Shown piece after piece: positions 51,358 to 60,521 of a DNA stretch of 64,000 bases. The notes under the pieces were generated by a model. That model had not been told where the DNA came from. It ran no database searches and saw nothing but the letters and a program-made list of their open reading frames with translations. Made by a program: the position numbers and the translations under genes. Source of the stretch: PLA3 sp964592235 (GTDB taxonomy: Bacteria > Planctomycetota > Phycisphaerae > UBA1845 > UTPLA1); NCBI GenBank assembly GCA_964592235.1, contig CAZQCF010000022.1, positions 1 to 64,000 on the forward strand, in the 5' to 3' direction. Positions within the stretch are counted from its first letter, which is position 1; each line of letters begins with the position of its first letter.

Positions 51358-52245
51358 ATGAGAATTCGGAGCATGACGCTGAACTTCCCTATCGCATCCA
51401 TCGCCCTGACCGACCCGACCTGGCTTAAGACGTTCCAGGAGTTGCTCAAGTATTATCTGCCGCCTTTTGACCAGAATTCCCCCGCGCTGAACGTCGGCAG
51501 CCTCGTGGCGATTGTGACGGGCGTCTTCCTGGTCTTTCGTTGCGCCCGGTACGAGCGCGGCGTCGTTTGCGTCTTTGCTTTGTTCGCCGGAGCCTGGGCC
51601 GGCTATCGCGTATCGCTTCTAGCCAATACGCCGGGGCCGATCTCCGCCGCCCTCGGCGCGGTGGTACTGGCCGCCATCGCGTATCGAACCTATCGCTGGT
51701 GGTTGGCGGCCGGTTCGGTCCTCGTGTTGTTCTCGATCGCTACGTTGTTTCAGCTCGGCCGCGGGGACCTTCAGCGCTATCTGCCGGCTTCGGGGAACGG
51801 TGGCTCCGCTTCTGCCAACGCCGTGCAGCTTAGCTCGCCAGACGAACAGGAGCGCAACCTGTACCCCGCGGCGCAAGATCAACTGGCGCGCATCAGGGAA
51901 CGTATCTGGGCCGAGTTGAGCGGCCTCGGTCCGCGGGGTTGGTTGCTCCCCGCGCTGGCGGCGATTGTGGGTGGCGTCCTCGCCTTCTGGGCGTTGAAGA
52001 CATTTGCCGTCATTTGGATCGGGCTGGTCGGGGCCGCGATGGCCGTACTGGGCCTATCGACGTTTGTCGGTGCGCATTGGCCGGGCGTTCGAGATCGCTT
52101 TATTAACCAGCCGCAGATCGTCGCGTACAGCGTTCTGGGACTGTGGCTGCTGGGTCTGGTGCTCCAGGCGAAAGAAGCGCGCTTCCCCAAGCGAAAACCC
52201 GCGCCCGCAGGCGGCGGCGAAAAGCCCGCTCCCCGCCCGGCGTAA
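51358..52245 (+). CDS. Multi-spanning membrane protein of unknown function
   Basis: About 295 residues with about seven hydrophobic segments (VGSLVAIVTGVFLVFRC, VCVFALFAGAWAGY, ALGAVVLAAIAYRTY, LAAGSVLVLFSIATLF, WLLPALAAIVGGVLAFW, FAVIWIGLVGAAMAVLGL, VAYSVLGLWLLGLVLQ). A polar loop at about 140-190 separates the two halves, and the C-terminus is Lys/Pro rich. No family recognised. In-frame starts exist at 51331 (GTG), 51358 and 51373. It follows ftsQ by about 110 bases and is convergent with dnaE. Confidence 0.75.
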   Translation: MRIRSMTLNFPIASIALTDPTWLKTFQELLKYYLPPFDQNSPALNVGSLVAIVTGVFLVFRCARYERGVVCVFALFAGAWAGYRVSLLANTPGPISAALGAVVLAAIAYRTYRWWLAAGSVLVLFSIATLFQLGRGDLQRYLPASGNGGSASANAVQLSSPDEQERNLYPAAQDQLARIRERIWAELSGLGPRGWLLPALAAIVGGVLAFWALKTFAVIWIGLVGAAMAVLGLSTFVGAHWPGVRDRFINQPQIVAYSVLGLWLLGLVLQAKEARFPKRKPAPAGGGEKPAPRPA

Positions 52246-52269
52246 AGCCCGCCTCAACACCCCGCCGTG

Positions 52270-55200
52270 TCAAGCCTCCAGCGCCGCCTCATCGTCACTT
52301 AGCAGCGATTCACTCTCCGGCGCTTCGGCCGCTGCATGGCGTTCTGCGTCAGGCGATGATCGAGCAGGCTCCCGGTGCCGCCGGCCAAGAACATCCACGA
52401 CGCATCCGGTCAGCGACTCTACGGACGACACAAACGCCGGCGTCGGCAGCACCGACATGTCCGCCCCACAGCGCACCATCGCTGTGATCGCCGAGGAAGA
52501 CCGCAACTCAAGAAACAACGGCACCGCCCCGCGGTGCTTCCGGCAAACGTCGCGCAATTGCCCCAGCAGCGACCGGTCCTCTGCTCGACTCCCCAGTCGC
52601 ACGATGACCGACTCGGCCAGTTTGTGCGGCGCTTCCTCGAGGGAAAGGATTTCCGAGACTTTCACGTTCGGCGTCTCGCGGCGCTTGTCGATTCGACCGC
52701 GCAGAAAAACCAGTTTGTCCGGCGCGATCAGGTCGCGATGACGCTCCAGTTCTTCACCATAGACCACCGCCTCGATTGAACCGCTTAGATCCTCGAAGGC
52801 CAGCACCGCCAGCTTCGACCCGGCGTTGCGCCCGTTGCGCGTCACCGTGAACCGCAGCCGGCTGATCATGCCGCCCAGCACGACCTCCGCGCCGTCCTGC
52901 AGGCTTGGGATGTGCGCGATGTCCGCCGTCGAGAAGCTGCGCAAGTCCGCCGCACGCTGCGCCAGCGGATGGCTCGTCACGTAGAAGCCCAGCACGCTTT
53001 TCTCGTGCGCGAGCATCTCCGCTTCCGACCACTCCGCCGTGGACAGCGCCGGTCGCGGCGCGGCGGATGACGAGTCGGGCGAGAACGAACCAAACATCGT
53101 CATCTGCCCGCTGGCACGATCGCGCTGCGCCTCGGCACCGACCTGCATGGCCTTATCGAGCGACTCCACCAGCGCTTTGCGCATGGCACCGGTCGTGTCA
53201 AACGCGCCGGCCTTGATCAGCGCTTCGATCACGCCGCGATTCACGCACGTCAAATCCACGCACTCGCAAAAGTCATAGATACTCTCGAACCGGCCGCCCT
53301 TCTCCCGTGCGGTGACCACCGCCTGCACCGCCTTCACGCCGACGCCCTTGATGGCCGCGAGGCCGAAGCGCAGGCATTCGGCGCTTTCGCCGGTCGCCTT
53401 CAGCGGCGTGAAATCCGCGTGGCTGCTGTTGATGTCCGGCGGTTTCACGTCGATGCCAAGACGACGACACTCGTCGATGTACTCCACCACCTTGTCGGTG
53501 TCGCCCATTTCATACGTCAGCAGGGCCGCCATGAACTCCAGCGGGTAGTACGTCTTCACGAAAGCGGTCTGAAACGCCACCAGCGCATAGCCCGTCGAGT
53601 GCGCCTTGTTGAACGCATACTCGCCGAACGGGAGAATATCGTTGAAAATCTTCTCCGCCGCCTGGCGCGACACGCCGTGCGCCGTCGCCCCCGCGATGAA
53701 CGGCTCGCGCTCCGCCTCGATCATCGACGTCTTCTTCTTGCTGATCGCCTTGGCGAGGCGAAACGCACGCTTCCGCTCGATCTGACCGAGCTGGTTCACC
53801 AGCCGGGCCACCTGCTCCTGGTACACGATGATGCCGTACGTCTCGGCCAGCACCTCGTCCATGATCGGATGCGGGCTGGACCAGCGTTCGCCGTGCTTCC
53901 GCGAAACGTATTGCTCGATGTACTTCATCGGGCCGGGGCGATAGAGCGCGTTGGCGGCGATCAGGTCCTCGATCCGATTGGGCCGCATCTTCATCAGCAC
54001 GTCGCGCATCCCGCCGGACTCAAACTGGAACACGCCGCGCGTATGACCCTGCGCGAACAACTCATAGACCCGTGCATCCTTCAAATTCAAATTGCCCAGA
54101 TCGATCGTCACGCCATGATTCTGCTCCACCAACTTGCAGGCCAGCGTCAGCACGCTCAAGGTCCGAAGGCCGAGGAAGTCCATCTTCAACAGGCCCACGG
54201 CCTCGACCGTCGGCCCCTCGAACTGCGTCATCACCGCGTCAGTCTTCGTGTCCTTGTACAACGGCAACAGTCGATCCAGCGGCTCATCGGCGATCACCAC
54301 ACCGGCCGCGTGCACCGACGGATGTCGTGCGAGGCCCTCGATTCGCCGGCCGATGTCGATCACCTTCCGCAGCGTCGGATCGGAATCGTACAACTTGCGA
54401 AGTTCCGGCTCCTGGGCCAGCGCCTTGTCGAGGGTCATCTTCAATTCTTCGGGCACCAGCTTGGCGACGCGATCCGCCTCCGAGAGCGGCACGCCCAGCA
54501 CACGGCAGACGTCGCGGATCGCCGCTCGCGCCTTAAGCGTGCCAAAGGTGATGATCTGCGCGACGTGGCCGTACTTTTCCCGCACGTAGCGGATGACCTC
54601 GTCCCGGCCATCCTGGCAGATATCAATATCAATGTCAGGCATGTCGTCGCGGTCCGGGTCCATGAACCGCTCGAAATACAGGCCGTACCGCAGCGGGTCG
54701 GGTTGCGACAGATACAGGCAATACGCGACCACCGACGAACAACCGCTGCCGCGCGCCCCGCACGGAATGCCCCGGCCGCGCGCGTAGTGCACGAAATCCC
54801 AGCAGATCAGAAAATAACTGGAGAACCCCTTGCTTTGAATGACGTTCAGCTCATAGTCGATGCGTTCGCGCAGCTCGTCGCTGATTTCGCCGTATCGCTC
54901 GGCTGCACCTTCGTACACGTGACGGCGCAGGCAATCCTCCGCCGGCTCAGCGTCGGGCGGGCGATAGACCGGCGTGTGGCGCGTCTTAAAATCCAACTCG
55001 ACATTACAGCGCTCGGCGATGGCAACGGTGTTTGACATCGCCTCCGGCACGTTCGGAAACAGCGATGCCATGTCCGCTGGCGATTTCAGGAAGAACTGAT
55101 CCGACGGGAACTTGAACCGATTGGTGTCGGCCTGCAGCGCCCGCGTCGCGATGCAGCACAGTACGTCGTGCGCCTCAACGTCCTCATGCCGCAGGTAATG

Positions 55201-55872
55201 AACGTCGTTCGTGACGATCAGCCCCACACCCTTGCGGTTCGCGATGTCGATCAACTCGGGATTGATCAGTCGCTGGTCATCAATGCCGTGGTCCTGTAGC
55301 TCGATGAAAAACCGCTCCGGTCCGAAGACGCGCAGGTACCAGTCGGCGATCTGCTCGGCCGCGGCGCGATCCCGCGCGATCAGCATCTGCGGAATCTCCG
55401 CTCCCAGGCACGTGCTCGTGCAGATCAATCCCTCGCTGTGTGCTTCAAGCGTCTCGCGGTCGATCCGCGGTTTGTAATAAAACCCCTCGGTGTACCCGAG
55501 CGACGCCAGCCGCAGCAGGTTGCGATAACCCGTGTTGTTCATCGCCAGCAGCAGCAAGTGATAGTTCGGGTCGCGACCATCGGACGAGGATTTGTCCAGG
55601 CGACTGCCCGGCGCGATGTACGCCTCCATGCCAAGGATGGGCTTCACGCCTGCGGCCACGGCTGTCTTATAGAACTCGACCACGCCGAACATGTTCCCGT
55701 GATCCGTGATCGCGACGGACGACATGCCGAGGCGCTTCGTCTGGTCGATCAGCTCATTGATGCGATTGGCGCCATCGAGCAGGCTGTAATGCGTATGGAC
55801 GTGCAGGTGCGCGAAGGGCACGGCGATGGGCTGGGCGGACGCCGCGCCGTTGCTGGGACCATCCGTGGACAT
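52270..55872 (-). CDS. dnaE: DNA polymerase III alpha subunit
   Basis: 1200 residues. PHP domain at the N-terminus (FAHLHVHTHYSLLDGANRI, AITDHGNMFG). The palm carries DIDIDICQDGRDEVI with catalytic Asps and GARGSGCSSVVAYCLYL. LKMDFLGLRTLSVL and YRPGPMKYIEQYVSRKHG are family motifs. A helix-hairpin-helix (IKGVGVKAVQAV) and an OB fold (VLGGMISRLRFTVTRNG...LVFLRGRID) complete the DnaE1 layout. It is the replicative polymerase core. ATG 55872 is preceded by a TTG alternative two codons upstream; the ribosome site is weak. Confidence 0.97.
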   Translation of the reverse strand: MSTDGPSNGAASAQPIAVPFAHLHVHTHYSLLDGANRINELIDQTKRLGMSSVAITDHGNMFGVVEFYKTAVAAGVKPILGMEAYIAPGSRLDKSSSDGRDPNYHLLLLAMNNTGYRNLLRLASLGYTEGFYYKPRIDRETLEAHSEGLICTSTCLGAEIPQMLIARDRAAAEQIADWYLRVFGPERFFIELQDHGIDDQRLINPELIDIANRKGVGLIVTNDVHYLRHEDVEAHDVLCCIATRALQADTNRFKFPSDQFFLKSPADMASLFPNVPEAMSNTVAIAERCNVELDFKTRHTPVYRPPDAEPAEDCLRRHVYEGAAERYGEISDELRERIDYELNVIQSKGFSSYFLICWDFVHYARGRGIPCGARGSGCSSVVAYCLYLSQPDPLRYGLYFERFMDPDRDDMPDIDIDICQDGRDEVIRYVREKYGHVAQIITFGTLKARAAIRDVCRVLGVPLSEADRVAKLVPEELKMTLDKALAQEPELRKLYDSDPTLRKVIDIGRRIEGLARHPSVHAAGVVIADEPLDRLLPLYKDTKTDAVMTQFEGPTVEAVGLLKMDFLGLRTLSVLTLACKLVEQNHGVTIDLGNLNLKDARVYELFAQGHTRGVFQFESGGMRDVLMKMRPNRIEDLIAANALYRPGPMKYIEQYVSRKHGERWSSPHPIMDEVLAETYGIIVYQEQVARLVNQLGQIERKRAFRLAKAISKKKTSMIEAEREPFIAGATAHGVSRQAAEKIFNDILPFGEYAFNKAHSTGYALVAFQTAFVKTYYPLEFMAALLTYEMGDTDKVVEYIDECRRLGIDVKPPDINSSHADFTPLKATGESAECLRFGLAAIKGVGVKAVQAVVTAREKGGRFESIYDFCECVDLTCVNRGVIEALIKAGAFDTTGAMRKALVESLDKAMQVGAEAQRDRASGQMTMFGSFSPDSSSAAPRPALSTAEWSEAEMLAHEKSVLGFYVTSHPLAQRAADLRSFSTADIAHIPSLQDGAEVVLGGMISRLRFTVTRNGRNAGSKLAVLAFEDLSGSIEAVVYGEELERHRDLIAPDKLVFLRGRIDKRRETPNVKVSEILSLEEAPHKLAESVIVRLGSRAEDRSLLGQLRDVCRKHRGAVPLFLELRSSSAITAMVRCGADMSVLPTPAFVSSVESLTGCVVDVLGRRHREPARSSPDAERHAAAEAPESESLLSDDEAALEA

Positions 55873-55987
55873 GGGCAATGCTGCTTTCGGGCGAATCGTT
55901 CAACGAGTCAACTGGCGATGGCCCGTATCCTATGCACGGCGCGCGGCAATGCCAAGCGGTGCCGGACCGGCTGTGAAAATACTTTTG

Positions 55988-56500
55988 TCAATTCCTGGAG
56001 CCGTCGATCACGCGACTGGCCACCACGCGCGGCGCGTCGGCAGAACTCGTCCCCGGTTGCCCCACGCCAGCCCCACACGTTTGTGAAGTCATCTCCCCCT
56101 CACGCGATTGAACCGTACGAATCGTGAAATGCGCGACCGCCGTTCGCCTTGTGAAGTACCTCCGTAGCGCGCCGCGGAACAAGCGCCGCGTCACCGGAAT
56201 CAACAGGAAGACCCCAAGCAGATCCGTCAAAAATCCCGGCGTTACAAGCAAAGCCGCCGCCAACAGGATCAAGGCCCCGTCCGCCAAGTCGTCGCCCGGC
56301 ATCCGCCCGTCTGCCAGTTCGCCCTGAATCCGCGCCAGCGTTCGCAGGCCCTGCCAGCGAGCCAAGGCCGCCCCGGCAAACCCCGTCGCGAGCACAATCC
56401 CCACGGTCGGCCAGAAGCCAAGCACGCCGCCGATGCGGAGCAACAGGACAAGGTCAGCCAGCGGCAACCCAATGAACAAGATGAAAAGCCAACCCAGCAA
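55988..56500 (-). CDS. fxsA: FxsA family membrane protein
   Basis: 170 residues; TTG start preceded by GGAGGTTCGGAA. LFILFIGLPLADLVLLLRIGGVLGFWPTVGIVLATGFAGAALARWQGL and the later ALILLAAALLVTPGFLTDLLGVFLLIP are the characteristic pattern of FxsA, a four-helix membrane protein first known for preventing phage T7 exclusion by F in E. coli. The C-terminal 45 residues are polar and unique. It is upstream of dnaE on the same strand. Confidence 0.9.
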   Translation of the reverse strand: MLGWLFILFIGLPLADLVLLLRIGGVLGFWPTVGIVLATGFAGAALARWQGLRTLARIQGELADGRMPGDDLADGALILLAAALLVTPGFLTDLLGVFLLIPVTRRLFRGALRRYFTRRTAVAHFTIRTVQSREGEMTSQTCGAGVGQPGTSSADAPRVVASRVIDGSRN

Positions 56501-56846
56501 TTCCGAACCTCCAGGCTGGCACGACGCGCCAACCTTATGTTTTCCATAATGTTAGAAGCCAGAAAACCCGAATCCCGATGCGGCTCGCGGGACCGGCGGC
56601 GTTTCCGTCAGCCCCTTGAAGGGTAGTCCCAGCGAACCAATCAAACAACCATGCACCGACGCTCCTTCTCGGTCGGTTCCTTCGCACGGCGAACCGCTCT
56701 TGCCGCCGACAATACTGGTATGGCCCAATTCCCCGTCTGGCAGCATTGAAATCGCGTGCAGGTCATTTGATGCACTTCGTTCGGCGGTTATATTTCGGCC
56801 ACGCGGCGCAGGCCATGCCGACGCCGCACCTTGCACAAGGGGCAGG
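56501..56846. other. Intergenic region before bamA
   Basis: 346 bases between divergent fxsA and bamA. Weak upstream extension of the bamA frame exists but has no protein-like features. It holds the bamA promoter candidate (56767-56795). Confidence 0.45.
56767..56795 (+). promoter_or_regulatory. Candidate promoter of bamA
   Basis: TTTGAT (56767-56772) and TATATT (56790-56795) are separated by 17 bases, about 50 bases before the bamA start. Strongest such pair in the gap. Confidence 0.35.
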
Positions 56847-59228
56847 ATGACGCGCCAGACACGGATGTTCAGCCAGATCCCTCCTCGCCGGGCCGTCGCC
56901 ATCCTGACGCTCGGACTGTTCGCCCTTGTATCCATGATGGGTCTGTTGCAAGTCGGCCCGCAGCCGACACCTGAAACCGTTCGCGCGGAGGGGCGCATCA
57001 TCGATCGCGTCGAAATCCAGGGCTTGCGAACCGTTGACGAAGCCTACCTGCAAACCGTCATACGCATTCAACCCGGCACACCGTGGCGGCGCGAGGAAAT
57101 CGCCGCAGCCGTGGCACGCCTCGCCGAGACCGGCAAGTTTGAAGGTAATCCTTACGCGGAAGCGCGCGAGGAAGACGGGAAACTCGTCTGCGTGTTCGTC
57201 GTTCAGGAGCGGCCATTCGTGACGGAAGTCACGATCCTGGGGAACGAGAAATTCAAGACCGATGAATTGATGAAAGACATCGATCTGTCCGTCGGCTCGC
57301 CGATCAGCGAGTTCCTGCTGAACCAGGCGAAGCAGGCCATCGAGCGCAAGTATCGCGAGGCAGGCTACTATCACGTGGCCGTCGAGGTCGACGAGGCGGC
57401 CCTGCGCGACGAACAGCGCGTGATCATTCGCATCGCCGAGGGGCCGCGAGTGAAGGTGCGGAAGATCCTGTTCGAGGGTAACGCCAGCTTCACGCCGCGT
57501 CGGCTCCGCGAGCAGATCGAAACGACGACGTACATCTGGTTGCTTCGCACGGGCGCGTTTGACGACGAGACGGCCCAGCGCGACGCCGCCGCACTGAAGA
57601 AGTTCTACGTCGACCGCGGCTACCTCAACGCACAGGTCGGCTATCGCATCGATCTGGCGCAGAATCAGAGCGACCTGACCGTCATCTTCCAGATCGACGA
57701 AGGCCAGCAGCATCTCATCAAGTCGATCGAATACGTTGGCAACCGCGTGTACGACGACGATCGTGTCTCTTCGATCATGTCGCGCACCAACGTCGGGAAA
57801 CCGATCGACGCCGACATTCTGAAGGAAGACCGCGAAAAACTCGTCGCTGCGTACGGGCAGGAAGGCTACATCTACACCGAGGTCACGACGACGCACGTCT
57901 TCGACGAGGAAGACGGCTACGTCAACCTCACCATCGACGTGAAAGAGCGTGAGCAATACCGCTTTGGTCGCGTCGAGGTGCGCGGGAATCGCAATACCAA
58001 GGACAAGGTCATCCGCCGCGAGCTGCGATTCTTCCCCGAGGAGCTTTACAACACCACGGCCACGAAGGACGCCGAAAACCGGCTCGTGGAGTCGCGCCTC
58101 TTCAGCGAGGCGACGATCACCCCGCAGGGCGAGTTGCCCGGCGTGCGCGACGCGCTCGTCGAAGTCGCCGAGGCCCAGACGACGACCGTGCTGTTCGGCG
58201 TAGGCGTCACCAGCAACAACGGCCTGGTCGGCTCGGTCACGATTGAAAATCGCAACTTTGATTTATTTGACTGGCCGCGTACAGCGGGGCAGCTCTTCCG
58301 CGGGCGGGCCTTCAAGGGCGCGGGGCAGACGCTGCGTCTGCAACTCGAACCCGGCACCGAGGTCAGCCGCGGGCGCATCGATTTCCGCGAACCTTACCTG
58401 CTCGATCAGGAGGTCGGCCTGGGGCTGGGGGCATATGTGTTTGAGCGCGATCGCGACGAGTACGATGAGGAGCGCCTTGGTTTCTATACGAGCCTTGATC
58501 GTCGATTCCGCGATGGCATCCTGAAGGGCTGGGCGGCCGAGGCGGCCTTCCGATTCGAGTACATCGACATCGGCGGCGTGGATTGGCTGACCGCCGACGA
58601 GATCAAGGACGACGCCGGCGACAGTTGGCTGACTTCGATCAAGCCGAGTCTCGTGCGCGACACGACCGACAGCGCCTGGCTGCCATCCAAGGGCTTCCGG
58701 TTTAAGACCTCCTACGAGCAGGCCGGGGCGATGGGCGGCGATTACAGCTTCGGCAAGCTCATGGTCGAGCACGACCACTACTTCACGCTGCACAAGGATA
58801 CGTTCGACCGCAAACACATTCTGCGCCTCGGCGCGACCGGCGGGCAGATCTTCGGCGACGCCCCGGTGTTTGAACGCTTCTACGGCGGCGGCATCGGCTC
58901 GATCCGCGGCTTCGAATTTCGCGGCATCAGCCCTCGCGCCGGCCTGCGAGACGATCGCATCGGCGGCGATTTCATGCTCGTCACGACCGCTGAATACTCG
59001 TTCCCGATCATGGGCAAGGTGCTGCGCGGCGTGGCCTTCACCGACATGGGCACGGTCGAAGACAACTTTGGCATTTCTGACTGGCGGGCCAGCGTGGGCA
59101 TCGGCGCCCGGCTGTACATCAAGTACTTCGGGCCGATCCCGCTCGCGTTCGACCTGGCGTTCCCCGTCACCAAGAACAGCGACGACGACACACAGGTCTT
59201 CAGCTTCTCGTTCGGCACCACGTTCTAA
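56847..59228 (+). CDS. bamA: Outer membrane assembly factor BamA
   Basis: 793 residues; ATG 56847 follows AAGGGGCAGG. After an N-terminal hydrophobic segment (RRAVAILTLGLFALVSMMGLLQ) come successive POTRA domains (for example IIDRVEIQGLRTVDEAYL, VTEVTILGNEKFKTDELM, VKVRKILFEGNASFTPRRL, LIKSIEYVGNRVYDDDRV, YRFGRVEVRGNRNTKDKV). The rest is a 16-strand barrel including FYGGGIGSIRGFEFRGISPRAG, the BamA/Omp85 VRGF-like motif, and the final FSFSFGTTF with terminal Phe. It inserts beta-barrel proteins into the outer membrane, showing that this organism has one. Confidence 0.96.
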   Translation: MTRQTRMFSQIPPRRAVAILTLGLFALVSMMGLLQVGPQPTPETVRAEGRIIDRVEIQGLRTVDEAYLQTVIRIQPGTPWRREEIAAAVARLAETGKFEGNPYAEAREEDGKLVCVFVVQERPFVTEVTILGNEKFKTDELMKDIDLSVGSPISEFLLNQAKQAIERKYREAGYYHVAVEVDEAALRDEQRVIIRIAEGPRVKVRKILFEGNASFTPRRLREQIETTTYIWLLRTGAFDDETAQRDAAALKKFYVDRGYLNAQVGYRIDLAQNQSDLTVIFQIDEGQQHLIKSIEYVGNRVYDDDRVSSIMSRTNVGKPIDADILKEDREKLVAAYGQEGYIYTEVTTTHVFDEEDGYVNLTIDVKEREQYRFGRVEVRGNRNTKDKVIRRELRFFPEELYNTTATKDAENRLVESRLFSEATITPQGELPGVRDALVEVAEAQTTTVLFGVGVTSNNGLVGSVTIENRNFDLFDWPRTAGQLFRGRAFKGAGQTLRLQLEPGTEVSRGRIDFREPYLLDQEVGLGLGAYVFERDRDEYDEERLGFYTSLDRRFRDGILKGWAAEAAFRFEYIDIGGVDWLTADEIKDDAGDSWLTSIKPSLVRDTTDSAWLPSKGFRFKTSYEQAGAMGGDYSFGKLMVEHDHYFTLHKDTFDRKHILRLGATGGQIFGDAPVFERFYGGGIGSIRGFEFRGISPRAGLRDDRIGGDFMLVTTAEYSFPIMGKVLRGVAFTDMGTVEDNFGISDWRASVGIGARLYIKYFGPIPLAFDLAFPVTKNSDDDTQVFSFSFGTTF

Positions 59229-59283
59229 CGGCCCGCGGATATTCAATGCTACAGGTGTCTGGTCCATCGCCGACCAGCGCGGC

Positions 59284-59418
59284 CTGCGCTGTCCGAAGTG
59301 CGGATGCGGGCACTTTCGCGTCATCTACACCCGCCGCGCCTGGGGAGGTGCTCTGCGCCGCCGCCGCGAATGCCGCCACTGCGGCCACCGGATCACGACG
59401 ACGGAGCGAGTGCAGTGA
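59284..59418 (+). CDS. NrdR-like zinc-ribbon protein of about 44 residues, start codon unclear
   Basis: The frame encodes LRCPKCGCGHFRVIYTRRAW followed by RRRRECRHCGHRITTTERVQ. The two CxxC pairs and the RRRREC pattern are those of the NrdR zinc ribbon, without the ATP-cone. The frame has no ATG, GTG or TTG between the end of bamA and the first Cys; CTG 59284 would be the most natural start. It may use a rare start codon, be translated by reinitiation after bamA, or be a decayed gene. Confidence 0.5.
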   Translation: MRCPKCGCGHFRVIYTRRAWGGALRRRRECRHCGHRITTTERVQ

Positions 59419-59576
59419 CGCTTCACTTCACGGCGGCATTGTGGACAATCAGCCCACACCACAGCAGCGGGGTGAGCGGAACCGCCGTGGCTGCGGAAAA
59501 CGCGACGTGTGCGCGAAGATTCTCGGAAGAAACCAAGGTATTCGAGGTGCAACAGCACGGCGTGGCAGCAAAGTCG

Positions 59577-59585
59577 TGGTATAAT
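59577..59585 (+). promoter_or_regulatory. Extended -10 promoter TGG-TATAAT
   Basis: TATAAT (59580-59585) with the extended -10 TGG directly before it, and no clear -35. It would give a leader of about 95-100 bases for the PEP-CTERM gene. A small hairpin GTGCC-GGCT-GGCAC lies within that leader (59615-59628). Confidence 0.45.
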
Positions 59586-59689
59586 TGAGACAGGTAGTTG
59601 GGGATGGGTCGTTTGTGCCGGCTGGCACGACTTTTGCCCTGATGCCTCGGGGCCAAGGTGCCTCGCCCTTTGATCGAGTGTGAGGGCCT

Positions 59690-60439
59690 GTGAGACCCGC
59701 CAGATTGGTTTCTGTTGCCGTGTACCTGTGCATGCTGTTGCCCTGCGCGCTGGGGCCGGCCGCGCCGGGTTTGCTCGGGTTGTTCGGCCCGGCGGCGGCG
59801 ATGGGGCAGATCGTCGTCGTAGATCATCAGCCGCATCCGTTTGGTGGGCTGGGGTCCGATACGTTGTTTCTCGGGCCGGGTGGCCAACCGGTTTGGCAGC
59901 GCATCGCTGATGATTTTATCCTGAATGGCGATTACGAGATCGGCACCATTCGATGGTGGGGGTTTTACAACGCTGACAATCCGCCGGCGACGGAGACGAT
60001 GCGGATTCGTTTCTACGGCGCGCGACCGGGCGACGGCCTGCCCGACGACGGCAACATTCTTTACGAGACCAGCGTGCAGGACCACACACGAACGTGGACG
60101 GGACGCATTGTGGCAACCGGCATTGGTCCCCGTGAATACTTGATCCAAGCTGTGCTCTCCACGCCGGTCACGCTGGAGGTCGACACGAAATACTGGCTGG
60201 AGATTGCGCAGATTGGCGATCTATCGACGCATTTTCGATGGGAGTCGTCGACCGCTGATCTAAATGGGCAAGCTGGGATAAACTCGATGACAAATGCATG
60301 GCTTAGTACCTTGCCAGGGACTACGGTAGACGCAGCGTTTCAGTTGTTAACAGTTCCCGAGCCGACCACACTGGCCTTGCTCGTCATGGGGTTTGCGGCA
60401 CAGCTCGCGCGCCGCGGAAAGCGAGGACGCCGGGGATAG
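59690..60439 (+). CDS. PEP-CTERM sorting domain protein
   Basis: 249 residues with a GTG start. A long signal peptide (LVSVAVYLCMLLPCALG) is followed by a beta-rich exported domain (VDTKYWLEIAQIG, TMRIRFYGARPGDGLP). The C-terminus VPEPTTLALLVMGFAAQLAR RGKR-type tail is a PEP-CTERM signal: Pro-Glu-Pro, membrane helix, basic residues. It predicts cleavage and sorting by an exosortase; none is seen in this window. PEP-CTERM systems usually accompany extracellular polysaccharide, which fits the surrounding gene content. Confidence 0.9.
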   Translation: MRPARLVSVAVYLCMLLPCALGPAAPGLLGLFGPAAAMGQIVVVDHQPHPFGGLGSDTLFLGPGGQPVWQRIADDFILNGDYEIGTIRWWGFYNADNPPATETMRIRFYGARPGDGLPDDGNILYETSVQDHTRTWTGRIVATGIGPREYLIQAVLSTPVTLEVDTKYWLEIAQIGDLSTHFRWESSTADLNGQAGINSMTNAWLSTLPGTTVDAAFQLLTVPEPTTLALLVMGFAAQLARRGKRGRRG

Positions 60440-60521
60440 ACAATACGGGGGGACACACAGGTCGCGCTCTTCGAAGTTCGTGTCCTGATTTGCAGATTCC
60501 TGCTGGAAAGGAGCAGAATGC

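Noticed and set aside
53419..55035. 538-codon plus-strand frame across dnaE
   Set aside because: Antisense to dnaE, whose motifs are complete; no domain recognisable.
59586..59689. Possible riboswitch in the leader of the PEP-CTERM gene
   Set aside because: One small hairpin is present, but no sequence of a known class (for example GEMM/c-di-GMP) can be fitted.
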